In this document: piece after piece, positions 23,732 through 34,120 of the stretch
Layout of the letters: every line of letters begins with the position of its first letter
Numbering within the stretch: position 1 is the first letter of the stretch
NCBI GenBank assembly: GCA_021904315.1
Contig: CM038918.1
Location: 10,741,349 to 10,805,348 of the forward strand
Direction: 5' to 3'
Source: Sphagnum magellanicum
Taxonomy: Eukaryota > Streptophyta > Sphagnopsida > Sphagnales > Sphagnaceae
DNA: 64,000 nt
Made by a program: the position numbers and the translations under genes
The notes under the pieces: generated by a model
Told to the model about the DNA's origin: nothing
Seen by the model: only the letters and a program-made list of their open reading frames with translations
Database searches by the model: none

Positions 23732-26700
23732 GTTGAGCTCGCAAGCAATCGCTACTTCTTCGTCGCCCCTCCGATTCTTTCTTGTTGGAAAACCCAGCCC
23801 CCTCCTCCAGCCTCCTATCACAAACACCATAGCCGCAGAAGAAGAATAGCATAACCGCTGCTCTTGTCGATGTTGTTGTTCCTACAGACCCAAGTTGTTG
23901 TCCAGAATGTCAAACTCTGCAGTCTTGTGAACCGCCCAGGACAAGATCCCTGTTCTTTGTAGCTTCTTCATGGTGATGGGAACAGTTGGAAGAAAAAGAA
24001 GAAGACCCATGTCCAAAGCTTTGAGTTTCGCAGCTTCCTTCCCGTCACAGCAGCAGCGTCGCAGACTGGCTGGCTGGCTGTGACGGTGGTGCTTATGCGA
24101 GAATTAGAACTGAATCCTGAGCCTTGTCAATCTCTGGGCATCATCCTCGTTTGTTGTCGTTGGAGGATGGATTGCTGTAGAAATTGTTTGTTTGTTTGCA
24201 GGCAGGCAGGCAGGCAGGCAGGCATCTGACTGACTGACTGAGGAGTGTGGTTTTGTTGGGTTTGTCTGTGGGTGTGCGTCTCTTTCCGGTTTCACAACAA
24301 ACAGTTGGTGAGGATTGCGATGAAACCATGGACGATGTTCATAACCCAAGATTACGGGAAAGACCCAAGAAGGATAGCAACAGTCTGATGATGATGTCGT
24401 CTTCGTCTGCTGGTGCTGGTGCTGGGAAAGGATTGGTTTCCAACAGTGTTGGTTCCATTCCTCGCTTTAAGAGGAAGCGGCAAGGGTTACATGAGATACA
24501 GGAGCAACAAGTTCTTCGTGGCGGTGGTAGCGGTAATAGCATTGCTGCTGCTGCTGCTGATGAGGGAGAGGACACCACCCATGATTCGGAAATGGCTGGG
24601 GCTGCTGCTTCTGAAGACGATGATGATCTTCCCCCTCCTACTATTCCTCGCCGCCCTGCTAAATCAAGGCCACAGCAGCAACAGCAGCAGCAGCATCAAG
24701 GAAAGGTGCGATTTCAGAAGCAGCTTCTTGCACTGGATGATGGAGAGTTGTTCCCCCTCCCTCTGTGTTGCCTTGCTACCTTGACGACCCACCCTCACGT
24801 TAGTAGGTTCTTTGGAAGAACGAAGCCTACAACTAACAACCGAGCAGTTTTTGCATTTGTATCAATCTGATGTACACCCATTTCTTCTTCCTGACATTCG
24901 GATTGATGTGTCGTCAATTTGGTGCAGGGTATTGAGGAGATGAGCGTCAGGAATGATCTCCCAACTGTCCCAAGAAAGGCACGCTCAGGTTTGTGTTGTC
25001 CCGTCTAGACAGACATACAGATGTACCTACCTAGCGAGTGGGCTGGCAGTTTGTGGGTGATGATGCCATTCCAAGTTTTTCACTCGAAGGATGATGCTGC
25101 TGTTGACGGTGCTGATGATGATGATGTACAGAGCCAAGCCGTTTTGACCTTTTGTATGCTGTTACTACTTTTGCAGCAGTACCGAAGCGAGCACAGGAAT
25201 CACCACCCGCTCCAGTTGTGGAGACTCCTGCTGCACAACAGCAACCACCCCCGCCAATTGCTTCTCCAACTCCTGCACCATCCAGCACTCTTTCATCATC
25301 CTCTGCTGTAACCTTGAAGCCCAGAAGAAGAACGGTAATAGAGAATTTTCTTTTCTAGCAGCAAGCACTCCTCTTGCTCCTCCTCTCCTGCCCTCCTTAT
25401 TCTTCTTTTTTTTTCCCGCTCTTTCTCTCCCCCCCCCCACCAACCCCCCCTTGCTGGAATCAATCACACATCTCCTGGGCTTCCATTGCTACTGCAAATC
25501 TGGCTGGAGAATAATAATAATTTGGTGACTGATTTGCAATGCTTGTTTGCTCTCTCATGATGCAGAAACCAAGTGGATCAAAACCTAAGGTCCCGAAGCT
25601 GCTGAAGGTACACACACACAGGGAGGGGATGTACACTCCAGTGTCTGAATCTTCTTCTCTACCTCTCTTGGTTTGTGGTGCAGTTTGATGAACACAGGTG
25701 CCTGCTGTATTCTGTAATGGAACACAATTGTTCAACTGACTGGCACCCGTGTCTTCCAAATTCCGATTCCTTGTTCAATTTACAGTTTGATGCAGTAGAG
25801 TTTGTGTTGGTGATGATGCAGTTGGGCTGTTTGCTGTATGAAACCCCACTGGCCAAGAGAAGTGGTAGAGTTGCTTGCTTGTAGTGACAAGAAACTTCAG
25901 GGTGAGAGGTCAAGCACTCAAAAACGGTTTGTGGTGTGTAAGGGGAGAGGAGGCTTGAAGAAAGCAGTTTGCAATTTTAATGTTGTTGTTTGTAGTTGGT
26001 TGGTGGTGAGTTTCTCAAAGGGAAACTCAAGCTGGGTAGTTACTGTCATGATGATGATGGTGGTGGGCAGGTGTCGTCTACACCTACTGTCTCTGAGGAG
26101 GTCGAAGTGGCGGAGGCTTTATTTGATCTTGCAAGAACAATTCCGCCTCTTCCTGCATTGGATCGAAGGATAGATTTGAAACCTGAATCCAAGCCAGAGT
26201 CAAAGCCATTGCCTTCTGCTTCTGTGCAAACCACGTCATCTCCTGCAGCTCAGCCTTCTAATGGAACTGCTGCTTCCTCACTTGTGCCACCTCCTAACAC
26301 TTCGTCTACAGTGCTAACGGCCCCTTCACCAGCAGCACCTGCATCCCCTGTTCCCTCTCCCTCCCTTTCATCTGCAGCCGCTCCACCTCCTGCAGAGGGT
26401 ATGACCTTTTATCATCTGTTTTCAGCATTTATCTATGTGCAGATGGTGTGGAATTTCTGTTCCTTCTAGACATCCCAGCACCTGTGCAGCAGTGTAGAAG
26501 GGCGGGCTTGGCCTTCCCAAGTGCTCTGCCAACAGAACAGCAATTTCAACCTGGCTCTTTAGTGAATAATTTGGGGTTGAGAGTTCTTGAATCTGTAATT
26601 TTATTGTGTCTTCTGCTGCGTTGGATCTGAACTCTTTTGCTCCAGATAAGGGCAGGTATATTTGTCTCTGTAATGCAGTAACTGATTTGGTCTCTGCAGT

Positions 26701-29700
26701 GGTATCTAGCCAGCCATCTGTGGCTTCTAGGTTGTTGCTTCCCAAAATCTTGGACCTAGTTGAATAATGCTGTGCTGAGTAGATACAAAATCTTGGAACT
26801 GTTGTAGGGTATTGGACTTAGTGAGAGTGGATTGATCACCTCTTTTAAAATCTGCAAGCTAGTGGTGTTTCAACCATTGCTTAATCATTCTGGACTCCTG
26901 ACAAGCTTGCAAATGCCAAGAGTCATATACCAGGTCTGATATTGTGACACTTCTCTGTTGGCAGCTCCAAAGAGGAAACGTCCTCGTGTCAGAACTCGCC
27001 CAGAGGAGGGAGTAGTGCCTGTACAAGCTGGTGTAATTGCAGCAAACACTGTTGTTGTAAATTCGAGTATTCCTGTGGCAGCTGCTGCTCCTGCTGCAGT
27101 CAGAGAGGTTGATCAAATTGAAGACCACCCTGTAGGTGTAATTACAGAGGAAGGGTCTTTGAAAACTGAGGCCGCTGCAACTGCTGCACCTGTTAGTGGC
27201 CCCGGGCCTGCTTCCAGTAGTCCTAGTGGGTCACTGCTGGTAGCAGCCGCCCCATCCGTGCGACAGAACAGTACAGTGGAAAGGAAACATGAGAAAGCTG
27301 AGAAGAAAATTGCCAAAGGAGAAGTGACCAAGACTACATCCAATGAGAAGAAACCCAGCTCTGCACCACCCTTAGATATAAAACCTGTGCCTATCAAATT
27401 GGCAGGACCAACAACAACAGGCATGCAAGAGGTGGATGCAACCACTGTCAGCAGTCCTCTCCCTGTCGACTCACCAAACAAAAAGGATCTTGCAAAAAGG
27501 TTAGTTTTGATTAAGTGATACACAAACAGACATATGTCTTGCTTGAACTATGTGAATTGCACTATCCACTGTATGTGATGGTGTTAAGGAACCTTCTGTC
27601 CTTCCCTTGTTAAGTGGGGTTGCAAATTTTGTTTCAGATCTGTTGCACAACCTGCTCCTACAGCTGACGATGGTCGAGTTAACAAATTTAATATCGATTT
27701 GATGGTGAGTTCTGCTTCATCCGCTTGCTTCTTCTTGTGTAAGTCTATATCCCTTTTGTGTGGGGCAGCACATCAAGCTTGTTTTTCATATATCTGAGTT
27801 GGCCTTCGTTTCCCTGCAGGCCCTTTCATCCAAGGCAGCATTGCCTTTGAGCAGTGAGAGGAATGACAATGCCACTGGAACACAAGGCGAAGAAGTTCAA
27901 GAAAAGCCTTTGGTATGGCAGTGTCTAAAACTCCTGAGCTTTAGAGTACATGAGTTGACTGTATATAGGTTGGTTTGTGGGCTAATTTTTTGTTTGTTTG
28001 TAGTGTCGTATATTGTAATGATCTGATATGTACAAATTGGGTTTCTTTTTATCCAGGTGGATGTGAGTGTCACAGCTCCAGTTGTGAGTGGGTGGATTGA
28101 AACTGCAAAAGATGAGATGCGAGAGCAAGAGCAGCAAGGAAGAGTGGAGACGGAGACAGAGATGCCCAAGGAACAAGAGAGTGAAAAGGAGAGAGAGAGA
28201 ACTGATATCAGTAAACTGCCACCACAACGGGCAAGCAAAAGTGTTAAGCCTGAGTCAAGACCTCAAAAATCTGAAAAAGCTTGTGAGTTTCATCACTCAA
28301 CTTTGCTGCAAAGCATGGCAATGTAAGTAGGCAGAGAATTGGGGATGGCAAGTGACTTAAGATGGATCTGGTATGTGCAGCTGCAGCTGTGGCATCATCT
28401 CTTTTGGCGTCAACTGTAGCTTTGCCCCTTTCTACAGGAATGCCTGGTTGGCCGGGAGTTATGCCCTCTCTGGGGTAGGTTCTGATGTTCTTATTCTTGT
28501 TGTACTTCATGAGCATCATTTGTTTTCCTTTGATCTTGCTTCAGCACTGCCCCAATGCTATTCTGAGGTGTGCTTGTGATCACACAGGTACTTTCCAGCA
28601 GCTGCTGGCTGGCCTGCAGCTTCCTCGACCGTTGCTTCTTCAGTGGATGAAATCCCACAACCAAGGGTAAACTCTTGCATCATTTTATTTACACTCAGAT
28701 GTTGAGCTCTTCAAACTACAATGTCAATAAGGCAGGTTGCACTAGAAGGACTGTTTTCAGTTGTGATATGTTAATTGGGTGTTGAATTTTTTCACATCAT
28801 CTCATGTCTTGGAGGCATTTATACAGAGGGGTGCGTGCTTATTGAGCAGGTATCTCCTTTAGTATCTCCTTTCTCAAACATGCCACCACAACAACCATGG
28901 AAGCGCTGTGCGTGTCATGTGTGGATTGCACATTTCATCGACAGACAGCAACAGTCGAACCGACGTCCTTTCTTCGCTGCAGAACTTTATGGGGGAAAGT
29001 CATACAACCCAAACATGTCACTTCCACCTGCAGACCCTCTCTATGGAAGTAATGGAGGGGGTAGTCCCCAGGTGGGTGCTGTTGCAGGACCTTCTATGAG
29101 TTCTGTTGCACTGGGTGCTGTTCTTGGAGCTGGAGAACGAGTTTCAGGAGCCAAAGAGAGGGAGAGGGAGAGGATAGCAGCAGCCACCTTTGTGGAAGTT
29201 TTGAATCAGAATTCAGCTTCACAACAACAACCACCAAGTCTTTCCCTGCAGGTTCAGTTTTGATCTTTCTGTTGTAGATGGTACTTTCCTCCTGTAATCA
29301 TGCTTCCTTGGCATGTTGATTAATAGTTTAAACAAGCTGCTCTTTTGGGTTGAAACAATTTCATTCATGTTTTTCTAGATTGGGTGTACCCTCAGCTTGA
29401 TCAACAAATCCTCTCTGTGAAGATTTTTGCTGACAATATGTATAGGGTCTTTTTATTCAGGCAGGAACAGCGTTTGGATATTCTGCAACACAAGCAGGAA
29501 CAATTGCAATGGCCAACAGTGGTTCAAGTTCTGGAGTTATTAATGGTGTTGTTGCTGCTGCTGCTGCAAATATGAGAAGCTCAGCATTGACAGGTAGCAG
29601 CTCAGGGCCAGGAACAAATTCTTTAGCACCAGTGAGTCTTGGTTCAGCCATGGCACCTGGGATGGTGGCAAGCAACCGGGTTGCTGTTAGTGCTGCCTCA

Positions 29701-31756
29701 GTACCAGAGCAGTACATGCATGCAATGCCATTTCCATACCACCACTATCCAGCCTTCAATGCTCCTCCAACACATCTGGGGTCCCAACAGGTGAGGATAC
29801 TTCAACTTATGTTTCAGTCCAGGTTTTGTTTTTCCTGAGTTCAGTTCTTTGTCGACATTGGTGGCCTTAAAAGGACTGCTGTTTGATCTTCAAATGTGTC
29901 TGTCATGTGTGCAGGCAGCAGCACAATACTTTGCTGGTGCCCCATTCTTTGCACAGCATTTAGTTCCACCATCCCAACAGACATCTGCACACCAACCATC
30001 AGTTGCAAGTGGTGGTGGACCTGTTCCTTTACAGAAACAGCAGCAACAACAGCAGGGGGTGCGCAGATTTCCACCCACAGGATCTCCACATTCACAACAG
30101 CTGCCACCACAATCTGCATCCCCATCTTCTTCACTGCAACAGATGCAACCTCAATCTGACAAAGATGGTCGGGATGGGCCTTCCGGTGGAGACAGTGGCT
30201 CTGTGGCTGAGAGCAAGTTCCCAATCTTACACAGACCACCATATAGTCAGAGTTCACCCAATACCTCTCATTCAAATGTTATAGTTGCCCCAGCCTCATC
30301 ACAAACTCTGTCATCACATCAGGATTTCAGCATGTTGGCTGCTTTAGGAAAGCATTCTAAGCAGCGGGAGCAGCAACAGCAACAGCAGCATGTCTCTGCA
30401 CAGCAGCTTCAAGCTTCTCAGCCACAGCCTTCTTTGTCCTCTCAACTGCAGCAGCAGCAACAGCAAGCACATTTGCAAATTAGTCTGAAAGGAATGGATC
30501 CTCAGGCCTCTCAGGCATTTTCAGCCATGACAATGGCAGCTGCAATGAACAGAGGCCCAGTTGGTCCTGGACCATTGGGGCTTGCACCAGTGGCTGCTGT
30601 AATGGCACCTCAGGGTCATGCTATGCTGCAGAGCATGGCTGATGCTGTACGCCATCCCCCTCAATCTCCTCATCATTCATCAGGCTCTGGTACTCCTCAC
30701 CCATCTCTTATTCAGCAGCAGCAGCAGCAGCAGCAACAACAACGTATACACAATCACCGGCAACAACAGCAGCAGCAGCAGCATAGATCTGTACAGATGC
30801 AAAGAGGGCCACTGGCTGTTGACGAAGGACATATTGTTGCTGCTGATGTGAGCAACTATCCTACTAACACTGGTGGTGGGCGTGACCGAGATCCTGGGGA
30901 TGATAGGAAGATGAGTTCAAAACAGCCAATTGGTTTGTCATCTCCAATGTCTCGAGTCAACTTGGATAGCTCACCCACAAGGGGTAATACTCGCAATGTG
31001 GCACCAGCATTGAATCTAAGTGCTTCCACAAGTGCAATCTTGTCTGCCCGTCCAACTGGCCAGATTGCTCAGAGTGGTGTGCCACCATCTGTTGCACAAG
31101 CAAGTCACACTGCTAGGCAATCAGTTCGTACTAAAGGAATAACAGGTCCAAATACTGCAAGCTCAGCTGCCTCAACAACGCAGCCAAACATGACTTCATA
31201 TACTGAGCGTGGTACTCTAGCAGCTGCCACTTTGACTGCAAAGGCATCTGGGCCTGGGTTATCACTAGCAGGGCAAACTGCCATCCCTTCTAGCCAAGGA
31301 GCAAGGCAGACTGCAATTGCACAACATCCACACTTGAAGCTCTCACAGAGGACTGCAATGGGTTCAATGCCAACTGCTCCAGGAACTGATCCAAAAGCAG
31401 TGCTTGCTGCTGCTATGGCAAAGGTGCAAAACACACAAACTCCGCTGCAACAACAGTCACGATCACCACAAGTGGCTCCACGCACAGGTTCACCATCTCA
31501 GATGTCCTCTGCAGTTTCAGGGCCTCCTGCATCAAGTCCTGCACCATTATCCCCTCTCCCAGCTGGGTCGAAGCCATCATGGTCAGTTGGGGCCAAACAA
31601 GGCTCATCCACAAAGGGTTCTGCCTCGTTTCCATCCACACAAAAGTCAGCAGGGGCTGCTTCAGGCAAAAGGAACTCTTCACCCTCACTTTCACAGCATG
31701 TCATTCTGGGTCCCAGTCCTGCTCTTGGAAACCAAAATCTCTCAGCAAAACTGCCT

Positions 31757-31788
<32 letters not shown>

Positions 31789-33328
31789 GGTAGCCCAGAA
31801 TTCTCATCCACTGCCACAGCAGCCACAAACTTCTCAGCAACATGCACCATCCTTACAGCAGCAGTACCCACAGCCCTCACAGACACACAAGCAACAAAAT
31901 TCCCCACAGCAGCAGCAACCACAGCCTATGCAAATGAGACAACATCAACAGCTGTTTCAGCAGCAACAAATGCAAATGTTCCAGCAGCAGCAACTCCCAC
32001 ACACACAGTCTCCACCATTGTCATCAGCTGCACCACAACACCCTCAGCAATCACAGCAGCAGCCACAGCATGCTTCCTTGACACAGACACAGTTGCAGCA
32101 AAACCTCTCTCACCAACGTCCAGTGCAACATTTGAGCCAGCAGCAACAGCAGTCACCCTCCTCCTTATCAGGGTCTGTTCCAAATGGGGGTCTTTCATTG
32201 GCTTCTGGAGCCATGTCAGGATCAAGCAACAGTAGCAATATTGCAAACTCAAGCCGGAGCTCTGGTGCAGAAAACATAGGTGGCTCACAGGCCACAAATA
32301 CAAGGCCAGCTCCATCTAATTTCTCTGCATCCCCTTTGCCCAGCTCTGGATCACTGAGAGGAAGCAGTCCAAATCCTGCTTTTTTGCATCCTCAGTTCAG
32401 TGCATCACAAGGTATGACATCCAGTCATCCTGACATGCATTCAAGCATCCATCACAACAGTATTTCTCCTTGTCCACAGTATGCTTCTGCTGTTGGTGGT
32501 GGTGGGAAGCCAACTGATGTGAAAACTTCAGCAGATCATTAGAGAAAACCATTTAGCTTGGAATCCGCAGCAGAGTAAAGCTGTGGTAGTGCTACTCAGA
32601 ATCCTGGATCCGGCATTGTTTGCATTTCCTGTTGTGTTTTTGAAGATCTGGAATTTGGGATGATGAACTCATTGATTGCTTGCATCCAATAGCTTCTAGC
32701 ATGTGTTCTGAAGATTGAGAGTATATGCTTGAGGATGTGCCGAATTTCAGGAATCTGCTGCATTTCTTGCCTTAATGAATAGGATTAGGAGTGCTATATT
32801 TTGCTAGGTTTGAATGTGTCAAATTTGTGGCATTGAGTTTATTGAAATTAAATGATGCCATGGCTATTGGTCTTTGCAGAATTGAACAGCCCAGAACAGC
32901 TTAGCAGCATGAGACCAACGCAAGTTCCAGCATCTGTGAAAACAAGTACTTTGTTATCCGCAGCCAGTCCAACTTCAATCCCACAGCCTTCATCTGTACG
33001 ACCAACAGGTGCCCCAAACCAAGGAAAGTCAAGCAGTGGGCAGTTTACAGGAAGCAATCATGGTGACAACATGGTGTCCCGAAACTCTTTGATGCAACTG
33101 GTGGCCCCTTCCTCTACTGTCAACAGTTCACCAAATCACTCACCAAATAACAGTATCTCAAATGGAAACAGTGGGTCAAATGTGCAGCAGCCACCTTTGT
33201 TTGCTGGCAGTTCTGCAGCAGTTCAACAAGGAACAGTGAACTCAAGTCAAATGCACCCACCATCATCTCTCTCCATGGTGGCTGCAAGTGTTGTGCCAAC
33301 TGGACCCACTAGTACGGTGGAACCATAA
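23617..33328 (+). CDS. TIC: TIME FOR COFFEE (TIC)-like circadian clock regulator, 16 coding exons
   Basis: Exons: 23617-23731, 24305-24705, 24928-24988, 25177-25334, 25566-25607, 26071-26398, 26965-27499, 27638-27704, 27820-27912, 28057-28282, 28381-28474, 28588-28666, 28850-29251, 29461-29790, 29915-32411, 32880-33328. They sum to 5877 nt (1958 residues); all introns are GT-AG and all phases agree. TIC motifs appear in family order: MDRGREPRR start, RLRERPKKD (~54-62), VPRKARSA (~186-193), EVEVAEALFDLAR (~269-281), basic APKRKRPRVRTR (~369-380, a likely nuclear signal), KFNIDLM (~563-569), GMPGWPGVMPSLGYFP (~695-710), KRCACHVWIA (~751-760) and QYFAGAPFF (~981-989), then polyglutamine tracts. 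Known for the family: Arabidopsis TIC is a nuclear regulator that sustains clock amplitude and links the clock to MYC2/jasmonate and SnRK1 metabolic signalling; it has no recognised enzymatic domain. The second Met (23620) fits the family start better. Assignment to the TIC family is firm; clock function in this organism is inferred. Confidence 0.9.
24305..24705 (+). CDS. TIC: TIC exon 2
   Basis: Residues 39-172. Acceptor AACAAACAG|TTGGTG; the split codon restores frame, whereas the next AG (24312) would give an immediate stop. Contains RLRERPKKD, a basic FKRKR patch, an acidic EDDDD patch, PPPTIPRRP and a polyQ run near 24673-24699. The donor AAAG|GTGCGA ends in phase 0. The reading frame stays open past the donor to about 24870, so only the match to exon 3 places the end. 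Confidence 0.8.
24928..24988 (+). CDS. TIC: TIC exon 3 (VPRKARSA motif)
   Basis: A 61-nt exon encoding GIEEMSVRNDLPTVPRKARS. EEM plus VPRKARSA is one of the most recognisable blocks of TIC proteins. Acceptor GGTGCAG|GGT; donor CTCAG|GTTTGT in phase 1. Confidence 0.88.
25177..25334 (+). CDS. TIC: TIC exon 4
   Basis: Residues 193-245: completes the KARSA motif and continues VPKRAQES, then a Pro/Ser/Gln-rich stretch ending KPRRRT. The acceptor is a tandem TTGCAGCAG; the first AG restores the conserved Ala of KARSA, the second would drop one residue in frame. Donor AACG|GTAATA in phase 0. Confidence 0.85.
25566..25607 (+). CDS. TIC: TIC exon 5
   Basis: A 14-codon exon, KPSGSKPKVPKLLK, between acceptor GATGCAG|AAA and donor TGAAG|GTACAC. 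It matches the basic KLPSGTKxK-type segment that follows the Ser/Pro-rich block in the family. Confidence 0.8.
26071..26398 (+). CDS. TIC: TIC exon 6 (EVEVAEALFDLAR motif)
   Basis: Residues 260-368 plus one base. Begins VSSTPTVSE and then EEVEVAEALFDLAR, the counterpart of the conserved EIEIAEVLYxLMR helix of TIC proteins. The rest is Ser/Pro/Ala-rich linker. Donor AGAGG|GTATGA in phase 1. The 566-bp intron that follows has no coding match. Confidence 0.87.
26965..27499 (+). CDS. TIC: TIC exon 7 (nuclear-signal exon)
   Basis: Residues 369-546 plus two bases. Opens with APKRKRPRVRTRP, aligning with the family's IAPKRKKPR segment and a plausible nuclear localisation signal. The rest is an Ala/Val/Pro-rich linker with a basic KHEKAEKKIAKGE stretch. 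Donor AAAAG|GTTAGT in phase 2. Confidence 0.88.
27638..27704 (+). CDS. TIC: TIC exon 8 (FNIDLM motif)
   Basis: Residues 547-569, ending RVNKFNIDLM, the counterpart of the invariant-looking KFEIDLM motif. Acceptor TTTCAG|ATC; donor GATG|GTGAGT in phase 0. Confidence 0.88.
27820..27912 (+). CDS. TIC: TIC exon 9
   Basis: Residues 570-600 (ALSSKAALPLSSERND...EEVQEKPL), matching the Ser-Ser-Glu-Arg segment that directly follows FEIDLM in the family. Acceptor CCTGCAG|GCC; donor TTTG|GTATGG. Confidence 0.83.
28057..28282 (+). CDS. TIC: TIC exon 10 (charged segment)
   Basis: Residues 601-675 plus one base. A Glu/Lys/Arg/Gln-rich, probably helical segment (KDEMREQEQQG, EQESEKERERT) ending KSEKA. Donor GCTT|GTGAGT in phase 1. 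The open frame continues past the donor, but exon 11 fits the family. Confidence 0.82.
28381..28474 (+). CDS. TIC: TIC exon 11 (MPGWPG motif)
   Basis: Residues 676-706 plus two bases, ending GMPGWPGVMPSLG, a diagnostic TIC motif. Acceptor GTGCAG|CTG restores frame with exon 10. Donor TGGG|GTAGGT in phase 2. Confidence 0.88.
28588..28666 (+). CDS. TIC: TIC exon 12
   Basis: Residues 707-733. Joined to exon 11 it gives SLGYFPAAAGWPAA and ends DEIPQPR. Acceptor CACACAG|GTACTT; donor CAAGG|GTAAAC in phase 0. Confidence 0.86.
28850..29251 (+). CDS. TIC: TIC exon 13 (Cys/His motif exon)
   Basis: Residues 734-867. Contains PWKRCACHVWIAHFID and, about 25 residues on, YGGKSYNPNMSLPP, counterparts of the RCAxHCYIA and KxxNLSLMPP blocks of TIC. 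The Cys-x-Cys-His cluster is suggestive of metal binding, but that is untested. A KERERER stretch follows. Acceptor TGAGCAG|GTA; donor CTGCAG|GTTCAG. Confidence 0.87.
29461..29790 (+). CDS. TIC: TIC exon 14
   Basis: Residues 868-977. Ser/Ala/Gly-rich, then EQYMHAMPFPYHHYPAF, aligning with the aromatic FPxP segment before the polyQ tail of TIC. Acceptor TATTCAG|GCA; donor CAACAG|GTGAGG, phase 0. Confidence 0.85.
29915..32411 (+). CDS. TIC: TIC exon 15 (large polyQ-rich exon)
   Basis: Residues 978-1809 plus one base. Starts AAAQYFAGAPFF. Repeated CAG/CAA runs encode polyQ near 30036, 30373, 30448, 30714, 30759 and 31758. Conserved islands inside the low-complexity sequence include DFSMLAALGKHSKQRE (~residue 1115), GHAMLQSMADAVRHP (~1212) and DDRKMSSKQ (~1306), all with counterparts in angiosperm TIC. 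If the donor at 32412 (CAAG|GTATGA) is not used, the frame runs on to a TAG ending at 32542. Confidence 0.87.
32880..33328 (+). CDS. TIC: TIC exon 16 (predicted C-terminal exon)
   Basis: Residues 1810-1958, starting ELNSPEQLSSMRPTQ and ending PTSTVEP before TAA. It follows acceptor TCTTTGCAG|AATTG. The phase matches the 32411 donor and the Ser/Pro/Gln/Asn composition matches the preceding exon, so it is probably coding. It could also be part of the 3' UTR of the retained-intron form. Confidence 0.65.
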
Positions 33329-34120
33329 AATTGTCACTTTTGTCATTGGATATGATGCCACAAACTCATCTTATTCCAGATCTGAAGGCTTCACACAAAA
33401 TTCATTCTTTTTGCTCCTAACTTGCCCACCCAAGGTCATCAACAAAACACTTCATCCCACTCTGCCAGCAAGTGTCAGATGGGTTGGAGCTTTGAAGAGC
33501 CCACTTCGATGTTTGTATGTCTGACAGGAAGGAAACCTCTTCTGATCTGTCAGTATACAGGGAAGCAGGGTTTGGAAGGTGTTCTGTAAAGGTGAAGTTC
33601 ATTCTTTTACTCTTGGTTTTAGGATGCAAGTTTCTTATTTTGCATTTTGTCTGCCTTTACAGTATTTGTAGGTCTGGTACATGAAATTGGTTCAACGTTG
33701 TTGACCTCTTTTTTCCTGTCATGTGATGAGCATCCCACTTAAAAAAGTTGGTGCCAAGTGAGATGCAAGTACATGCGAGAAAAAAACGCCCATAAACTCA
33801 TAATTCTGTCTGTGTTTGTTCACAGATGCGAAGCATATCAGCCAGTGGTGACTCTTTGCAGAGGGTGTCCAGGTGGGTGGTGGACCGAGAGGAACATTGA
33901 ACCAAGGTTTGCTTCTTTTACATAGAGAGACACAGCTTTTTGTAGTGGAGAGACTGTTGTGACTGTACAGGGACACAAAATGTAGGACTCTAATCCACTC
34001 TCTGACCCAAGTCAGCACCTTTCTGGAAAACCCTGTTTCTCTGTATAATGTGGGCTTTGATTCTATGTATGCTTTGGACTGGCAAATGTCATTATGGAGA
34101 ACTTGTAAATGTCTTTTGAT
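33329..34120 (+). other. Probable TIC 3' UTR
   Basis: After the TAA at 33328 the sequence keeps the moderate G+C of the gene for roughly 800 bases before becoming AT-rich. No coding match is seen. No AATAAA occurs near 34 kb (the first is at 34848), so the end of the transcript is uncertain. An AG at 33824 followed by a short open stretch could be a 3' UTR splice site, without support. Confidence 0.4.

Noticed and set aside
22443-23852. Many overlapping 80-124-codon frames on both strands upstream of and across TIC exon 1
   Set aside because: They arise from microsatellites (CTT, GTG, GA, GAG) and translate to Ser, Val, Leu, Thr or Glu runs. Only the TIC start and the overlapping uORF were kept.
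29841-32315. Several minus-strand and off-frame + strand open frames opposite or within TIC exon 15, up to 218 codons
   Set aside because: They are shadows of the CAG/CAA-rich coding exon (poly-Val, Ala, Cys and Ser products) and have no independent features.
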